This document shows, piece after piece, positions 1 through 6,481 of a stretch of 8,855 nucleotides of DNA. Source of the DNA: Oscillospiraceae bacterium (GTDB taxonomy: Bacteria > Bacillota > Clostridia > Oscillospirales > Ruminococcaceae); contig JAFQND010000051.1 in NCBI GenBank assembly GCA_017396055.1, positions 1 through 8,855 on the forward strand. The letters are read 5' to 3'. Under the pieces are notes generated by a model, which saw only the letters and a list, made by a program, of their open reading frames with translations, had not been told where the DNA came from and searched no databases. The stretch's first letter is position 1. Each line of letters opens with the position of its first letter. The position numbers and the translations under genes are program-made.

Positions 1-1
1 G

Positions 2-976
2 AATCTGCAGGGGCTTTGTGCTATCAGAGAGCGGGGCAATATCCTGGAGCTCAGGCGGGGCGGCAGGGTCATCAGGATGCATCTCTTCGGCGGAAGAGAT
101 GAGTCGAGTGCTTCTCTGATACAGGGCATGACCCTCTGCGGTGTGCTGCTGGATGAGGTGGCGCTGATGCCCCGCAGCTTTGTGGAGCAGGCGCTGGCGA
201 GATGTTCCGACGAGCGGGCGAGATTCTGGTTTTCCTGTAATCCCCAGGGGCCGGAGCACTGGTTTTATCGGGAGTGGATTCTGAAAGCGGAGGAGAAGCG
301 GGTCCTCAGGCTGCACTTCACCATGGCGGACAATCCTTCTCTTACGGACAATGTGAAAGAGCGGTACGACCGGATGTACAGCGGCGTTTTTCACCGGCGC
401 TATGTGCTGGGGGAATGGGTAGCTGCCGAAGGCAGAGTCTATCCCATGTTTGACCCCGGACGTCATCTGACCGGAGAGCTTCCCGGGCGGTTTGTCCGCT
501 ATGTGATCAGCTGTGACTATGGTACGCTCAATCCCTTTTCGGCGGGGCTGTGGGGAGAGCATGAGGGAAAATGGTACCGCATCCGCGAGTTTTACCATGA
601 TGGCCGTCAGAAAGGTCAGCTGACCGATGAGGAATATCACGATGCCCTTGTCCGTCTGGCGGGAGAGCTGCCGGTTACGCGGGTGGTTATCGATCCGTCG
701 GCGGCGAGTTTTATCCAGTGCATCAGAAAACACGGGCGCTTTACCGTCCGCAAGGCAAAAAACACGGTTCTTCCCGGTATCAGCCATGTGGCGCAGCTTT
801 TAAAAGAAGAAAAGATCCTTTTTCACGAGAGCTGTGTCGATACCATCCGCGAGTTTTCTGAATATGTCTGGGAGGAAGACGGCCGAGAGCAGCCCCGCAA
901 GGAAAATGACCACGCCATGGACGATATCCGGTATTTTGCCGAGACCATCGTCTTCGGCGGAAGTGTCGGCTTTTAA
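2..976 (+). CDS. Phage terminase large subunit, 3' part (5' end outside window)
   Basis: This is the DNA-packaging motor of the phage: an ATPase drives DNA into the prohead and a nuclease cuts the concatemer. The frame is open from base 2, so the ATG at 77 is an internal methionine and the Walker A part lies outside the window. Numbering from that ATG, a Walker B motif (LLDE, residues 24-27) follows a hydrophobic stretch, and a coupling motif (SCNP, 53-56) comes after it. The RNase H-like nuclease domain starts near residue 140, with probable metal-binding aspartates D147 (in CDYGTLNP), D206 (in VVIDPS) and D282/D283 (in NDHAMDDIRYF). This is the usual pattern of the PBSX/SPP1-type terminase family. 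The gene ends with TAA at 974-976, 44 bases before the portal gene. The family call is firm. The packaging mode (pac or cos) cannot be read here. Confidence 0.93.
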   Translation, partial: NLQGLCAIRERGNILELRRGGRVIRMHLFGGRDESSASLIQGMTLCGVLLDEVALMPRSFVEQALARCSDERARFWFSCNPQGPEHWFYREWILKAEEKRVLRLHFTMADNPSLTDNVKERYDRMYSGVFHRRYVLGEWVAAEGRVYPMFDPGRHLTGELPGRFVRYVISCDYGTLNPFSAGLWGEHEGKWYRIREFYHDGRQKGQLTDEEYHDALVRLAGELPVTRVVIDPSAASFIQCIRKHGRFTVRKAKNTVLPGISHVAQLLKEEKILFHESCVDTIREFSEYVWEEDGREQPRKENDHAMDDIRYFAETIVFGGSVGF

Positions 977-978
977 GA

Positions 979-1005
979 CCGGCTGTTCTTTGGCCGAACA
1001 GCCGG
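979..1005 (+). promoter_or_regulatory. Perfect 10-bp inverted repeat between terminase and portal genes
   Basis: CCGGCTGTTC (979-988) and GAACAGCCGG (996-1005) are perfect reverse complements around a 7-base loop. The hairpin fills the gap between the terminase stop and the portal ribosome site, which begins at the next base (AAAGGAGGA, 1006-1014). No T-run follows, so it is not a standard intrinsic terminator. It may protect or separate messages, or tune access to the portal ribosome site. The function is inference; the symmetry is directly visible. Confidence 0.7.
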
Positions 1006-1020
1006 AAAGGAGGAAACGAT

Positions 1021-2394
1021 TTGACTGAAACAGAAAAGATCATCCGCCTTCTGGAAAGAAGCGCGGAAGCGGCCCCCTCGGAGGAGGAGATCCTCGCCCG
1101 ATATGTGACCGACTGGCTCTCGTCATCGGTCCGGGCAGAGATGCTGACCGGCGCGCGGTATTATCAGAACCGCAACGATATCCTCTCCCGCAGACGTCTG
1201 GCGGTGGGGGAAAACGGCCGCCTGACCGAGGATCCCGCCCTGCCCAACCGGCGCATCAGCCACGGCTTTGTCCGCAAGCTGGTGGACCAGAAAAGCCAGT
1301 ATCTCTTCGGCCGCTCCTTTACGGTCAGCACCGACTGTGAGGAGTTCGGCACCCTTCTGGAGGCATTTTTTGACAGACAGATGCGCGACCGGATGAAAAA
1401 CCTCTGTAAAGAGGCGGTCAACAAAGGCATCGCCTGGCTTCAGCTCTGGCCGGAGGAGGGAAGAGTTCTCTGTAAAAAGCTGCCGTCGGAGGAAGTGATC
1501 CCCATCTGGGCCGACCGGGAGCATACCGAGCTGGAAAGTCTTCTGAGGGTCTATGCCGTCGAATGTCAGGAAGGAAAGAACGAACGGATCGCCATCCGGG
1601 TGGAGCATTGGGATAAAGAGCGTGTGCGGTATTTCGAGCTGGAAAAAGGTCAGCTGATCCCCGACGTTTTCTGTCCCGAAAAGCCCTATCTGACGGTGAA
1701 CGGCGAGGCGAGAGCACTGCCGGTGCTGCCTTTTGTTCCCTTCAAGTACAACGAAGAGGAGCTTCCTTTGATCCGTTTTATCAAGGATCTGGTGGATGAC
1801 TATGACCTGCTCAAATCCGAAGATGCAAGCAACCTGAGCGATACTTCCGGCGCGATCATGGTGCTCAAGGATTATGACGGTACCGATCTCGGTGAGTTCC
1901 GCAGGGAACTGGGACGCTACCGCGCTGTCAAAGTTTCGGATTCGGGCGGGCTGGAGATCCGCGAGATGCCGGTGCATACCGACGAGGTGCTTCGTCATCT
2001 GAGTCAGGACCGCAAGGATATCTATGAGATCGGCCGCGGCGTTGATACCCAGAGCGAAAAGCTGGGTCAGGCATCGGGTGTTGCAATGAAATTTCTCTAT
2101 GCGGATCTGGACCTGGATTGTTCCGGTATCGAGAGCCAGTTCCTGGCGGGAATTGAACGGCTGATCCGGCTGGCGGCAGAACTCTGGAAGCTGATGGGAA
2201 GCGGAGACTTTACCGCTGAGAAAGCGGACATCATCATCAACCGCGATATGATCATCAGCGAGAGCGATGCCATTGCCGACTGTATCCGCTCGGAGGGCCT
2301 TCTTTCCAGAAGGACCATTCTGGAGAACCATCCCTGGGTCACCGACGCCGCCCGGGAGATGGAACGTCTCGGCGCCGGGGAAGGAGAAGACTGA
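1021..2394 (+). CDS. Portal protein, SPP1 gp6 type
   Basis: The portal forms the ring at one vertex of the head through which DNA passes. It docks the terminase and later the neck. The 457 residues match the usual size of the SPP1-gp6-like portal family (SPP1 gp6 is about 500). Visible family features are the N-terminal segment ARYYQNRNDILSR (45-57), the NRRISHGFVRKLVDQKSQYL block (76-95), the PFVPFKYNEEE segment (237-247) followed by the long helical stem region (about 250-275), and the Asp/Gly-rich loop near 283-290. The start is TTG, chosen because AAAGGAGGA lies 7 bases upstream; the first in-frame ATG (residue 41) would cut off conserved N-terminal sequence. The stop overlaps the next start (TGATG at 2392-2396), which suggests coupled translation. 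Confidence 0.92.
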   Translation: MTETEKIIRLLERSAEAAPSEEEILARYVTDWLSSSVRAEMLTGARYYQNRNDILSRRRLAVGENGRLTEDPALPNRRISHGFVRKLVDQKSQYLFGRSFTVSTDCEEFGTLLEAFFDRQMRDRMKNLCKEAVNKGIAWLQLWPEEGRVLCKKLPSEEVIPIWADREHTELESLLRVYAVECQEGKNERIAIRVEHWDKERVRYFELEKGQLIPDVFCPEKPYLTVNGEARALPVLPFVPFKYNEEELPLIRFIKDLVDDYDLLKSEDASNLSDTSGAIMVLKDYDGTDLGEFRRELGRYRAVKVSDSGGLEIREMPVHTDEVLRHLSQDRKDIYEIGRGVDTQSEKLGQASGVAMKFLYADLDLDCSGIESQFLAGIERLIRLAAELWKLMGSGDFTAEKADIIINRDMIISESDAIADCIRSEGLLSRRTILENHPWVTDAAREMERLGAGEGED

Positions 2395-2633
2395 TGGAAG
2401 AGATGCTGGAAAAGGAAGAATGTCCCGAGGACGAGATCCCCTGGGATGATGATCTTCCCTCTGCGGAAGAGATTCCCCCCGAAAGGGAGGAAAAACCGGC
2501 TGTGAAAGGTGTCCGTCCCGCCGAAGGGATGCCTCTGCCGGAAAAAGGATTCGGCTCTTTGTCTTTGTGGGAGAGGGCGGCGCTTTTCCGTGATGACCCC
2601 GAAGGCTATAAGAGAGCAAGAAACGTAATTTGA
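2394..2633 (+). CDS. Small acidic protein between portal and capsid genes, function unknown
   Basis: A 79-residue protein with no family I recognise. The first 33 residues are very acidic (about half Asp/Glu) and proline-containing, so probably disordered. The middle is basic and neutral, and the end (about 55-79, SLWERAALFRDDPEGYKRAR) looks like an amphipathic helix with a basic tip. Its start overlaps the portal stop. In related phages the genes between portal and capsid encode a minor head protein and a scaffold of 150-250 residues. An acidic body with a basic C-terminal helix is also a common scaffold design, so this could be a minimal scaffold or a capsid-binding peptide. That role is inference from position and charge only. 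Confidence 0.65.
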   Translation: MEEMLEKEECPEDEIPWDDDLPSAEEIPPEREEKPAVKGVRPAEGMPLPEKGFGSLSLWERAALFRDDPEGYKRARNVI

Positions 2634-2652
2634 TCGCTGAAAGGATGGTTTT

Positions 2653-3462
2653 ATGAACAACAATGCACTGAACATGATTGACGAACAGGTGATGGGTGAC
2701 TGGGTTACCGACAAGCTGACCGCTGCCATGAGATTTTCTCCTCTCTGTGTGGTGGAAGATACCCTTCAGGGCCGCGCAGGTGATCTGATCAAGGTACCCG
2801 TTTACAGCTATATCGGCGACGCCGAGGCTGTGACCGAAGGCGGCGAACTGCCTCTGCAGACTCTGGCAGCTCCCTTTGTGTCCATCGAGATCAAAAAGGC
2901 AGGCAACGGCGTGGAGATCTCCGACGAGGCCATGCATGCAGGCTATGGCGATCCTGTCGGTACCGCTCTGGATCAGCTGACCGGTTCCATTGCAGGCAGA
3001 ATGGATGCCGATATCTGTGAGGCGCTTGCCGGTATCGGTTCTGAGATGACCCATGATGCAGGCGGTGCCGTTTCCGGTGATAAGATCGGTGAGGCAATGG
3101 TCAAATTCGGCGAGAAAGCCGGCGAGGAAAAGGTCCTGCTGATCGCCGCCGAGCAGCTTTCCACTCTGCGTGATGACCCCGACTGGATCGACGCCGCCGA
3201 AGTGAAGATGCCCCTGGTCAAGGGCTGTGTCGGTATGATCCGCGGCTGTCAGGCCGTACTGTCCGACCGCGTCAAAAAGGATGGCGGCTATGAGAACTAT
3301 ATCGTCATGCCCGGCGCTGTGGGTCTTTATCTGAAAAAGGATACCTTTGTGGAGTATGACCGTGATATTGTCCGCAAGGTGACCGTTGTCACCGCCGATC
3401 AGCATTATGCCGTCGGCCTGCGCGATACCGACCGTGCCGTCAAACTGACCTGTACCGCATGA
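2653..3462 (+). CDS. Major capsid protein, HK97 fold, N4-gp56-like
   Basis: This is the shell protein of the head. At 269 residues it is on the short side for the family. The pattern is that of the N4-gp56/SPP1-like coat proteins: an N-terminal helix, then GDLIKVPVYSYIGDAEAVTEGGE (43-65), a strand IEIKKAGNGVEISDEAM (78-94) that would form the E-loop/P-domain junction, a long spine-type helix (about 100-125), and a C-terminal A-domain ending in HYAVGLRDTDRAVKL (251-265). There is no N-terminal delta domain or protease target and no protease gene nearby, so it is probably not processed. The ATG at 2653 has AAGGATGG upstream. Codon use looks more uniform than in the flanking small genes, as expected for a highly expressed gene (by eye). 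The stop overlaps the next start. Confidence 0.88.
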   Translation: MNNNALNMIDEQVMGDWVTDKLTAAMRFSPLCVVEDTLQGRAGDLIKVPVYSYIGDAEAVTEGGELPLQTLAAPFVSIEIKKAGNGVEISDEAMHAGYGDPVGTALDQLTGSIAGRMDADICEALAGIGSEMTHDAGGAVSGDKIGEAMVKFGEKAGEEKVLLIAAEQLSTLRDDPDWIDAAEVKMPLVKGCVGMIRGCQAVLSDRVKKDGGYENYIVMPGAVGLYLKKDTFVEYDRDIVRKVTVVTADQHYAVGLRDTDRAVKLTCTA

Positions 3463-3746
3463 TGGAAAAAGTGATCGCAGCGGCAGCGCTGCTCTGCGGC
3501 AAAAATGCCGACGATCCTAAACTTCGGTTCTGTGTATCCGAAGCGGTGGAAGAAGTGCTGGACTTCTGCGGTCTTGAGTCTCTGCCCGAGGGCTGTGTAT
3601 CCATCGCAGCCCGCAGGGCGGTCTTTCTCCTGGAAGAGGGCAGGGACGTGAAGGCCAAAAAGATCGGCGGTTTGTCGGTGGAATACGGTGAAAGCGGCGA
3701 AAGCTTCCGCCGCAGTCTCATTCCCTACAGAAAGGTGAGATTCTGA
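3459..3746 (+). CDS. Head-tail connector (adaptor) protein, gp6/gp15-like
   Basis: A 95-residue, mostly helical protein placed directly after the capsid gene, where head-tail adaptors (SPP1 gp15, HK97 gp6, PBSX-type YqbG) are encoded. The N-terminal two thirds, including the segment KLRFCVSEAVEEVLDFCGLE (21-40) and the helix AARRAVFLLEEG (50-61), fit the short helical bundle of that family. The tail VEYGESGESFRRSLIPYRKVRF (74-95) resembles the C-terminal arm that docks onto the portal. It starts on ATG overlapping the capsid stop (ATGA) and has no clear ribosome site of its own, so it is probably translated by coupling. Assignment rests on position, size and helical pattern; sequence similarity in this family is weak. 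Confidence 0.68.
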   Translation: MMEKVIAAAALLCGKNADDPKLRFCVSEAVEEVLDFCGLESLPEGCVSIAARRAVFLLEEGRDVKAKKIGGLSVEYGESGESFRRSLIPYRKVRF

Positions 3747-4160
3747 ATGAACCGGAAGATCGAACAGATACTGGCTTCTCTGAAAGAGCGTTTTCCTGAG
3801 GCGGTGATCGCCGCCGAGCGGACGATGACCGGAGTAAAAGTGCCGATGATACAGCTTCTTCTGGAGGCGGCCTCGCTCAGACATGAAATGGGCAGCCGCT
3901 GGCGTCTTTCAGAGACCTATCATCTCAGATGGTATCCGGCGGACGAGAAGGAAGTTCTCACCGGTGCGGAGCCGATGCTGCTGGCGGCAAAGGAAATCTG
4001 GCCCCGGGCTGAGGTAAATGTTTCCCGCGACGGGAATACGCTTGTGGTGGAAGCGGAATCGGAGGAGATCTGTTTTCTCACCGGTGAAGAAGCGGAAAAG
4101 ATGAAACGGGAGCTTCTGACACTGCAGCTGAAATGGCAGGAAGAAGCTCGGAAAGGATGA
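3747..4160 (+). CDS. Probable tail terminator / head-tail joining protein
   Basis: This protein (137 residues) sits immediately upstream of the sheath gene. In PBSX-like clusters this place holds the tail terminator (XkdJ/YqbJ, DUF6838-like), the ring that caps the tail tube and joins it to the neck. The layout fits: an N-terminal helix (IEQILASLKERFPEAVI, 5-21), a strand with GVKVPMIQLLLEA (28-40), a region ending HLRWYPADEK (59-68), a helix (ALLAAKEIWPRAEV-like, 73-89), and a paired-strand segment (92-110). The last 25 residues are a charged helix that extends beyond the usual core. The ATG follows the previous stop directly (TGAATG), with AGGTGAG a few bases before. Less certain than its neighbours; it could also be another neck component. 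Confidence 0.6.
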   Translation: MNRKIEQILASLKERFPEAVIAAERTMTGVKVPMIQLLLEAASLRHEMGSRWRLSETYHLRWYPADEKEVLTGAEPMLLAAKEIWPRAEVNVSRDGNTLVVEAESEEICFLTGEEAEKMKRELLTLQLKWQEEARKG

Positions 4161-4164
4161 TCAA

Positions 4165-5457
4165 ATGGCAGGCGGAACCTTTACTGCCCGGAACAAAGTA
4201 CGTCCGGGCGCATATATCAATTTTACTTCTGAGGCAAAGCCTCTGGGCACTGTCGGTGAGCGCGGCAGGGTGCTTCTGCCCATGGAGCTGCCCTTCGGAC
4301 CGGCGGGCGAAGCTGTGAAAGTCACCTCTGACACCGATGTGCGTCTGACTTTCGGTCTGGAAAGCGGCGACAACGCTCTTCTGACTCTGAGGGAAGCGGC
4401 AAAGAGAGCGGGCGAAGTGATCGTCTGGCGCCTTGGAGGCGGCGAAAAAGCGGCCTTTTCCAAAGACGGTCTCATGATCACCGCAAAATGGCCCGGCAGC
4501 GGCGGCAATGAGCTGACCGTTTCGGTGAGCGGCGAAGCTGCTCCCTATACTGTTGAAGTGAAGCTGAAGGGCAGAGCGGTCGAGACCTTCTCTGCTGCGG
4601 AAGGCAGCGGGGTGAACAGTGCCCTCGTCGATATCTCGGGTGTGCTTTCTCCCTCTGCGGGTTATGCCCTGACCGGCGGCAGCGACGGCGAGATCACCGC
4701 GGAAGACTGGGAGTCTTTCTTTACTGCTGCGGCTGTTCTGGATTTCAATGTGCTGGCGATCCCCTTTGAAGAGAGCGATATCATCGCGAAGGCGGTGAAA
4801 TTCACAAAAGAGATGCGCGAACAGGAGGGCAGAAAGATCCAGGCGGTCGTACCCGATACCGAAGCCGACTATGAGGGCATTATCTCGGTAAAGAACGGCG
4901 TTATTCTGGAGGACGGCACCGTCATCTCCAAAACGGAGGCTGCGGCTTTTGCCGCAGGTATGACTGCAGGTGCCGGTGTGAACGAGAGCTGTACCTATGC
5001 TGTCTATGACGGCGCTGTCGATGCTTATCCCCGCATGAAGGAGAGCGAGATCATCGAAGCGCTGAAGGCGGGTCATCTGGTCTTTACCGCCCGCGGCGGC
5101 AAAGCCGTCATCGAAAAGGATCAGAACACCCTCACTTCCTTCAGTCCCGAAAAGGGAAAGGCATTTTCCAAAAACCGCGTCATCCGCGTGCTGGATATGC
5201 TGGCGGAGGATGTACAGCGTATCTTTGAGGACTATTATCTGGGCAAGGCATCCAACAGTGCCGACGGCAGAAGACTCTATCAGGCAGAGCTGCTGGCTTA
5301 TCTGAGACAGCTTTCCGAGATCTCTGCCATTGAGGAACCCGTGGGCGAGGATGTGGTCGTTTCGGCCGGCAGCGAACCGGATATCGTCATTGTTGAGCTG
5401 GCTGTACAGCCGGTGGACAGCATGGAAAAGCTGTATATGACCGTGACCGTACGATGA
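4165..5457 (+). CDS. Contractile tail sheath protein, XkdK-like
   Basis: The sheath surrounds the tail tube and contracts to drive it through the host envelope. The 430 residues are normal for the PBSX XkdK family. The N-terminus MAGGTFTARNKVRPGAYINF (1-20) is the typical opening of Firmicute sheath proteins. The C-terminal sheath domain (about 305-430) contains the conserved FSPEKGKAFSKNRVIRVLDM core, the RRLYQAELLAYLRQL helix and a final beta segment (VIVELAVQPVDSMEKLYMTV) that would add to the neighbouring subunit's sheet. The ATG at 4165 has GGAAAGGATGATC upstream. No truncation or frameshift is seen. Presence of this gene makes the particle a contractile one. Confidence 0.95.
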   Translation: MAGGTFTARNKVRPGAYINFTSEAKPLGTVGERGRVLLPMELPFGPAGEAVKVTSDTDVRLTFGLESGDNALLTLREAAKRAGEVIVWRLGGGEKAAFSKDGLMITAKWPGSGGNELTVSVSGEAAPYTVEVKLKGRAVETFSAAEGSGVNSALVDISGVLSPSAGYALTGGSDGEITAEDWESFFTAAAVLDFNVLAIPFEESDIIAKAVKFTKEMREQEGRKIQAVVPDTEADYEGIISVKNGVILEDGTVISKTEAAAFAAGMTAGAGVNESCTYAVYDGAVDAYPRMKESEIIEALKAGHLVFTARGGKAVIEKDQNTLTSFSPEKGKAFSKNRVIRVLDMLAEDVQRIFEDYYLGKASNSADGRRLYQAELLAYLRQLSEISAIEEPVGEDVVVSAGSEPDIVIVELAVQPVDSMEKLYMTVTVR

Positions 5458-5471
5458 AAGGAGCAGTGTAA

Positions 5472-5924
5472 ATGGCAAGACTTGAAGCCGGAAGCCTGAT
5501 CAGCGGCCAGGAAGGCCGTGCTTATATCAAAGCGGACGGTAAAAATCAGGAACTGATGTATCTCAGAGAGATCACCGCGGTGCTGACCAAGAAAAAGAAG
5601 GCAGTACGCACCCTCGGCCGCAGAGGTGAACAGTACCGCACCGCTGGTTATGCCGGCAGCGGTGTGATGAAGGCCTATTATGTGTCCAGCCTGTTCAGAA
5701 AACAGGCCATCGATTATATCCGTACCGGTGTGGACACCTATTTCGATATTCTGGTGGTCAACGATGACCCTCAGAGCGGTTTCGGCAGCCAGTCGGTGGT
5801 GCTGAAAAACTGTACTGTCGATAAGGTGACCCTGGCAAGGCTGGATGTCGACTCTGATTTTCTGGATGAGGAGCTGACCTTTACCTTTGAGGATGCCGAA
5901 TTGCTGGACAGCTTTTCTGCATAA
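5472..5924 (+). CDS. Tail tube protein, XkdM-like
   Basis: This protein forms the inner tube through which DNA, or an effector, passes. The 150 residues match PBSX XkdM (about 150). The opening RLEAGSLISGQEGRAYI (3-19), the basic segment LTKKKKAVRTLGRRGEQYR (38-56), the YAGSGVMKAYY strand (60-70) and the ending DFLDEELTFTFEDAELLDSF (129-148) are typical of this family. AGGAGC lies upstream of the ATG, 14 bases after the sheath stop; the sheath-tube order is the standard one. Complete and apparently intact. Confidence 0.93.
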   Translation: MARLEAGSLISGQEGRAYIKADGKNQELMYLREITAVLTKKKKAVRTLGRRGEQYRTAGYAGSGVMKAYYVSSLFRKQAIDYIRTGVDTYFDILVVNDDPQSGFGSQSVVLKNCTVDKVTLARLDVDSDFLDEELTFTFEDAELLDSFSA

Positions 5925-5933
5925 GGAGGCAGC

Positions 5934-6359
5934 ATGGATCTCGGTGCTTTTTTGAAACAGAATGTTCTTCCCCCCGAAAGAGAGGAACTGACCCTTTCTT
6001 CCCGCTTTCAGGAAAAGTCGGGTGAACCGGCCGTTTTTCTTATCGAGGGTATCAGCGAAGAGGAGAATGCCGCCCTGCGGCTTTCCTGCCACCGTCTGGA
6101 AAAGGGCATGACCGTTCTGGACAGGGAACGCTATCTGAAAAAGCTGGCGGCGGCCTGTGTGAAAGTTCCCGATCTGAAAGATGCGGCACTGCAGGCCTCC
6201 TGGGGTGTGCTGGGTGAAGAAGATCTTCTTGCAAAGATGCTCACTGCCGGTGAGTTTGCAAGGCTTCTGGAAGCGGTACAGAGGGTGTGCGGATTCGTTT
6301 CGTTTGAGGAGCGGAAAAAAGCCCTAAAAAAATCATCCGCCGGGGAGACGGCGAACTGA
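5934..6359 (+). CDS. Tail assembly chaperone, short form, XkdN-like
   Basis: A 141-residue protein of the XkdN type, which corresponds to lambda gpG: it is thought to coat the tape measure and recruit tube subunits during tail assembly, and is absent from the finished particle. The family pattern is visible: DLGAFLKQN at the start, LSSRFQEK (21-28), then RERYLKKLAAACVKVPDLKDAALQASWGVL (64-93) and LLAKMLTAGEFARLLEAVQRVCGF (98-121). GGAGGC stands upstream of the ATG. The last residues come after a slippery A-run, so this is the product of ribosomes that do not shift frame; the shifted form is listed separately. Confidence 0.9.
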   Translation: MDLGAFLKQNVLPPEREELTLSSRFQEKSGEPAVFLIEGISEEENAALRLSCHRLEKGMTVLDRERYLKKLAAACVKVPDLKDAALQASWGVLGEEDLLAKMLTAGEFARLLEAVQRVCGFVSFEERKKALKKSSAGETAN

Positions 6360-6481
6360 ACCTCGCTTACCGGCTCTTCTGCCGTCATGGGATTCTCCCG
6401 TCCCGGACGGCGATGATGAATGAGCCGGAGCGGGCACTGACTGCAGCAATGCTGGAACTGGAGGAGGAGTATGCGGGCTGA
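5934..6481 (+). CDS. Tail assembly chaperone, long form made by -1 ribosomal frameshift
   Basis: This is the predicted GT-like form: 133 residues in the first frame through the second lysine of the heptamer at 6326-6332, then 49 residues read in the -1 frame from base 6332 to the TGA at 6479-6481, for 182 residues in all. The extension begins IIRRGDGELNLAY and continues with HGILPS and a PERALTAAMLELEEE helix. This resembles the second-frame domain of XkdN-type chaperones (a GD-E-N-AY opening, a LPS turn, then an ER-A--AA helix), which in lambda-type systems binds the tape measure. The -1 frame has no stop between 6332 and 6479, and it has no strong start of its own, so it makes sense only as a frameshift product. 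Not shown experimentally here. Confidence 0.8.
6326..6353 (+). promoter_or_regulatory. Programmed -1 ribosomal frameshift signal
   Basis: The heptamer A AAA AAA (6326-6332) lies in the required phase (codons CTA AAA AAA) of the chaperone gene. Five bases later a hairpin with a 5-bp stem can form: CGCCG (6338-6342) pairs with CGGCG (6349-6353) around a 6-base loop. A Shine-Dalgarno-like GAGGAG (6306-6311) lies 14 bases upstream, similar in kind to the stimulator known from E. coli dnaX. The three parts together, plus the open -1 frame, make a good shift site. The stem is short and its contribution is uncertain. Confidence 0.78.

Noticed and set aside
77..976. ATG at 77 as the true start of the terminase gene.
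   Set aside because: The same frame is open back to base 2, there is no ribosome site before 77, and the Walker A half of the ATPase domain would be missing, so the gene simply begins outside the window.
979..1005. The hairpin after the terminase gene as an intrinsic terminator.
   Set aside because: No T-run follows the stem; purines and a ribosome site come next, and the operon clearly continues.
1123..3405. A 760-codon open frame on the minus strand across portal and capsid genes.
   Set aside because: It is antisense to two well-supported genes, shows no family pattern, is rich in His/Leu as expected of a mirrored frame of GC-rich codons, and has no ribosome site fitting it. It is a codon-bias shadow.
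4078..5478. A 466-codon minus-strand open frame opposite the sheath gene.
   Set aside because: It mirrors the sheath coding region, is low-complexity in composition and has no domain pattern. Shadow of the sheath gene; the same holds for the minus frame at 5298-6092.
6315..6320. The first A-run (AAAAAA) in the chaperone gene as the shift site.
   Set aside because: In the reading frame it is G AAA AAA, which does not allow full re-pairing in the P site. The next run is a perfect heptamer with better spacing to the hairpin; slippage here would reach the same frame and cannot be excluded.
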